Below are positions 61,958 through 64,000 of a stretch of 64,000 nt of DNA, one piece after another. The notes under the pieces were generated by a model. That model did no database searches and was not told where the DNA came from. It saw nothing but the letters and a program-made list of their open reading frames with translations. This stretch comes from Ichthyophis bannanicus. Lineage: Eukaryota; Chordata; Amphibia; Gymnophiona; Ichthyophiidae. A program made the translations under genes and the position numbers. How positions within the stretch are numbered: position 1 is the stretch's first letter; every line of letters begins with the position of its first letter. The stretch spans positions 6,014,001 to 6,078,000 of the forward strand of contig CM066047.1 in the NCBI GenBank assembly GCA_033557465.1, read 5' to 3'.

Positions 61958-63543
61958 CGAGCAACTTGTCCTGTACCCAGGGCTCGAGGTCGGACGTCTG
62001 AAGCCAAGCCTGGCGGCGTCCACCGATGCCGGCCGCGGCTACTCGAGCCGAAGCCTCAAAACCATCATAGGCTGCTCGAGAGATAAACTTGGAGCACTCC
62101 CGAATGCCAGTAGACAAGGATTGGAACCTCTGCAAAGGTTCATCGGAGAGACCAGCAGAGAACCCGGCTATTTCTTTAGCCAGGTCTTGGAGATACATGC
62201 CCATGTAGAGCTGGTATGTCTGGACTCGACAAGCAAGCATAGAGCCCTGGAAGCACTTCCTACCGAGGGCATCCAGGCTTCGGGCCTCCCTACCGGGGGG
62301 CACCGAGGAGTGCATTTTTTGACTCTTCAGTCTATGCATGGCCGATTCCACCACCATGGAATGGTGCGGTAGTTGTGCCTTTTGGAACCCGGGGCTCTTG
62401 CGGACTCGATAAATGGAATCGACCCGCTTGCTTAACACCGGCGACGACGCCGGGCTCTCCAACATGCGGAAGAGAAGCCGTTCCAGCATCGGAGGAACCG
62501 GTACAATAAAGGCCTCCTTCGGGGGAGAGTCATATTGGAGGGCATCGAGTTCCTCGACTCGAGGCTCCTCCTCGGGGTCCGCAGGGAAGGCCAAGGCTTT
62601 GGCCATATCCCTCACGAAGTCCGAGAACCGGGTATCCTCCGGGGGGGGGACCGCCTCCGAGGTTCGGACTCGCGGGAGTCCGAAGGGACACACCGAGTCC
62701 GAAAGGAACCAGGTGACTCTTCGTCCTCAGATTCCCAGGCCGACTCCTCGGAGTTGTCGTCGACCGGCTCCGGTCGGGCGGGCACTGATGCCATCCGCCT
62801 CGACGCCGAGGGAGTCGGCGTCGACGACCTCAACCGAGGATCGACTCGAGCCCTCATGGACTCGAGGATCGGCTCGGTCTCCGGGGTCGACTTGGAGGTC
62901 GACGTCCCGGCGGTCAAGCAGAAGCACCAGCGAGGCCAGCGATCAATGCCCGCTGCTGGTCCAAGAAGGCAGACAAACTGCACTCCAAGGCCGTCAACCT
63001 GAGTCCGAGCTCAGGAGACCCAGCAGCCCCCGACTCGGGCCCCGACGGCGTCGGGCCCGGCGTAGGGTCCTTCGGAGGCGAGTCCACGAGGACAACCGTA
63101 CTTAAGTGAGCTGGCAAGTCCACCTCGAGTCGAGGATGTTTTGACGGCCTTTCCGACTCCAAGGACCCAGGACGAGAATCGGGGCTATGCGACCTGGCCC
63201 TCGAGGAACCAGGAGCGTCCACCGATCCCGCCCTCGCGGGTTTCTTCTTCCGATGATGTTCCCGGGTAGGAGACCCCCTCTCAGAGGAACTCCGACGATG
63301 CTCAGGACCAGAGTCCCGAGACGTCGAAGCCTCTGACGAGGTCCGAGCCCGGCCGGAGTCAGAGAAGATACGCTCCCGCTGGTGCTGCCGACTCCTCAAC
63401 GCTTTTGAGGACATTTTGCTGCATGGCGTGCAGATCATGGGGTCATGATCTGGGCCGAGGCAGCGGAGGCAGAAGTCGTGAGTGTCTGTAAGAGACATAA
63501 GTTTCTTACAGAGGTCACACTTTTTGAAACCACTGGCCGCCAT
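61647..63543 (-). pseudogene. DIRS-E gag, two frameshifts
   Basis: ATG at 63543 (MAASGFKKCDLCKKLMSLTD), with the N-terminal CxxC...CLRCLGPDH...CTPC cluster. Three successive frames are needed: to about 62.93 kb; 62983-62612; and 62693-61647, which ends in PAPPAPAQQGGGF as in DIRS-A. One break lies at a G9 run (62641-62649) that is G7 in DIRS-A. The LAP2alpha-like half (PHHSMVVESAMHRLKSQKMH, YQLYMGMYLQDLAKE) is fully preserved. Homopolymer error is a possible explanation for one of the two shifts. Confidence 0.82.
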
Positions 63544-63739
63544 CGGGGGAAAAAGGGCCCCTGCGAGGTCGAACGACCGGGCAGCCAGGGAAAAAAGCGC
63601 GAAAACTGTCACGAAGGACAAAAAACCGAAAAATAAAGGACGGACTCGCAACCGGCGTCGCGAGTCCGGGCCGGAACAGAACCGGCATCGAACCGAGAAA
63701 AAATAGATAAAAATAGAGGAAAATCAACTTTTCTGCGGG

Positions 63740-63942
63740 GATTCACAGGCAACGTCTGTAGGGCTCCGCGGAAAAAAGAAGACTGAGCAAGATGGCACCC
63801 TTGGGCGGGAAGAGGACAGCGCATGCGCGCTGCAATTCCCAAAGGCTTTCTCTGAAAGCTGGGGAAAATTGCTCCGCGAGGGCTCCGTCGGCGCCGATGT
63901 CACCCATATGTGAGGACTGACTTCCTGCTTGGTCCTGGAGAA
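63740..63942 (-). promoter_or_regulatory. DIRS-E 5' terminal repeat with promoter-like motifs
   Basis: AAGATGGC (63789-63796), GCGCATGCGC (63819-63828), an AATTCCCA box, and GATGTCAC where DIRS-A has GACGTCAC. Same order and spacing as in DIRS-A. Function inferred. Confidence 0.5.
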
Positions 63943-64000
63943 GCTAGGTTATACCCAGATGGTGGACACCCCTACCCACGTTAGGGGAAACACGCTTAAT

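Larger units (their letters stand above)
58222..63942 (-). mobile_element. DIRS-E: full-length, near-intact DIRS retrotransposon
   Basis: The element is 5721 bp from AGCGTAGTTACTCACCTG (58222) to GGTCCTGGAGAA (63942). Minus-strand order: 5' repeat and leader (63942-63544), gag (63543-61647, two frameshifts), RT/RNase H (61957-59735, open), tyrosine recombinase (60674-58725, open), 3' repeat and internal complementary region (58587-58222). It interrupts a CR1/L2 endonuclease frame without any target duplication. Closest to DIRS-A. Confidence 0.93.

Noticed and set aside
1..64000. A host gene or a new multi-gene defence-like system
   Set aside because: Every recognisable coding segment belongs to a transposable element; the remaining stretches have no credible exon-like or ORF structure that I can support.

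Overview
The window is vertebrate genomic DNA made almost entirely of transposable elements, with no recognisable host protein-coding gene. The mixture of tyrosine-recombinase retrotransposons of the DIRS order with a LAP2alpha-like gag, L1-type LINEs with both ORFs, CR1-type LINEs with a TCTTATG-type tail, a BovB-like RTE element, Penelope-like elements and DNA transposons suggests an amphibian. A caecilian is my best guess, from family resemblance only; no host marker confirms it.

Layout. 1-4168: DIRS-A (minus), cut by the window edge, with intact gag and an RT/RNase H frame open to the edge. 4169-4672: CR1-type 3' end. 4673-21790: a second CR1-type 3' end that has been a target again and again. 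It holds a full-length L1 with two intact ORFs (4827-11370) and an old DIRS-B (11487-21490). DIRS-B is split by a BovB-like RTE (13458-18497), which is itself split by a CACTA-like DNA transposon (15092-17912). 21791-30305: low-information sequence, a foldback MITE, and an antisense L1 ORF1 relic interrupted by a second nearly intact L1 (23971-29470). 30306-37795: decayed DIRS-C (plus), with a hAT-like transposon (35154-37503) inside its recombinase. 37800-39573: gag-end fragment DIRS-D. 39952-40815: short Penelope-type element with inverted terminal modules. 41050-52339: decayed DIRS-G containing a complete, younger DIRS-F (42329-47921). 52340-55233: MITE, a tRNA-Pro relic, SINE and CR1 scraps. 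55234-56819: Penelope-like element with a GIY-YIG endonuclease. 56834-64000: CR1/L2-type endonuclease frame interrupted by a young full-length DIRS-E (58222-63942).

Insertion boundaries can be read to the base in most cases because the target reading frame or target sequence resumes after the element. L1, RTE, Penelope, hAT-like and CACTA-like insertions carry target-site duplications of 15/15, 9, 14/14, 8 and 3 bp. The DIRS insertions carry none, as expected of tyrosine-recombinase integration. The order of events is therefore directly readable. DIRS-A, DIRS-E, the first L1 and perhaps DIRS-F look young; B, C, D and G are old.

I did not find a cellular operon-like or defence system. The most interesting content is the set of near-intact DIRS elements (coding capacity, terminal/internal complementary repeats, promoter-like motifs) and the two DNA transposons whose transposases I can only place approximately.
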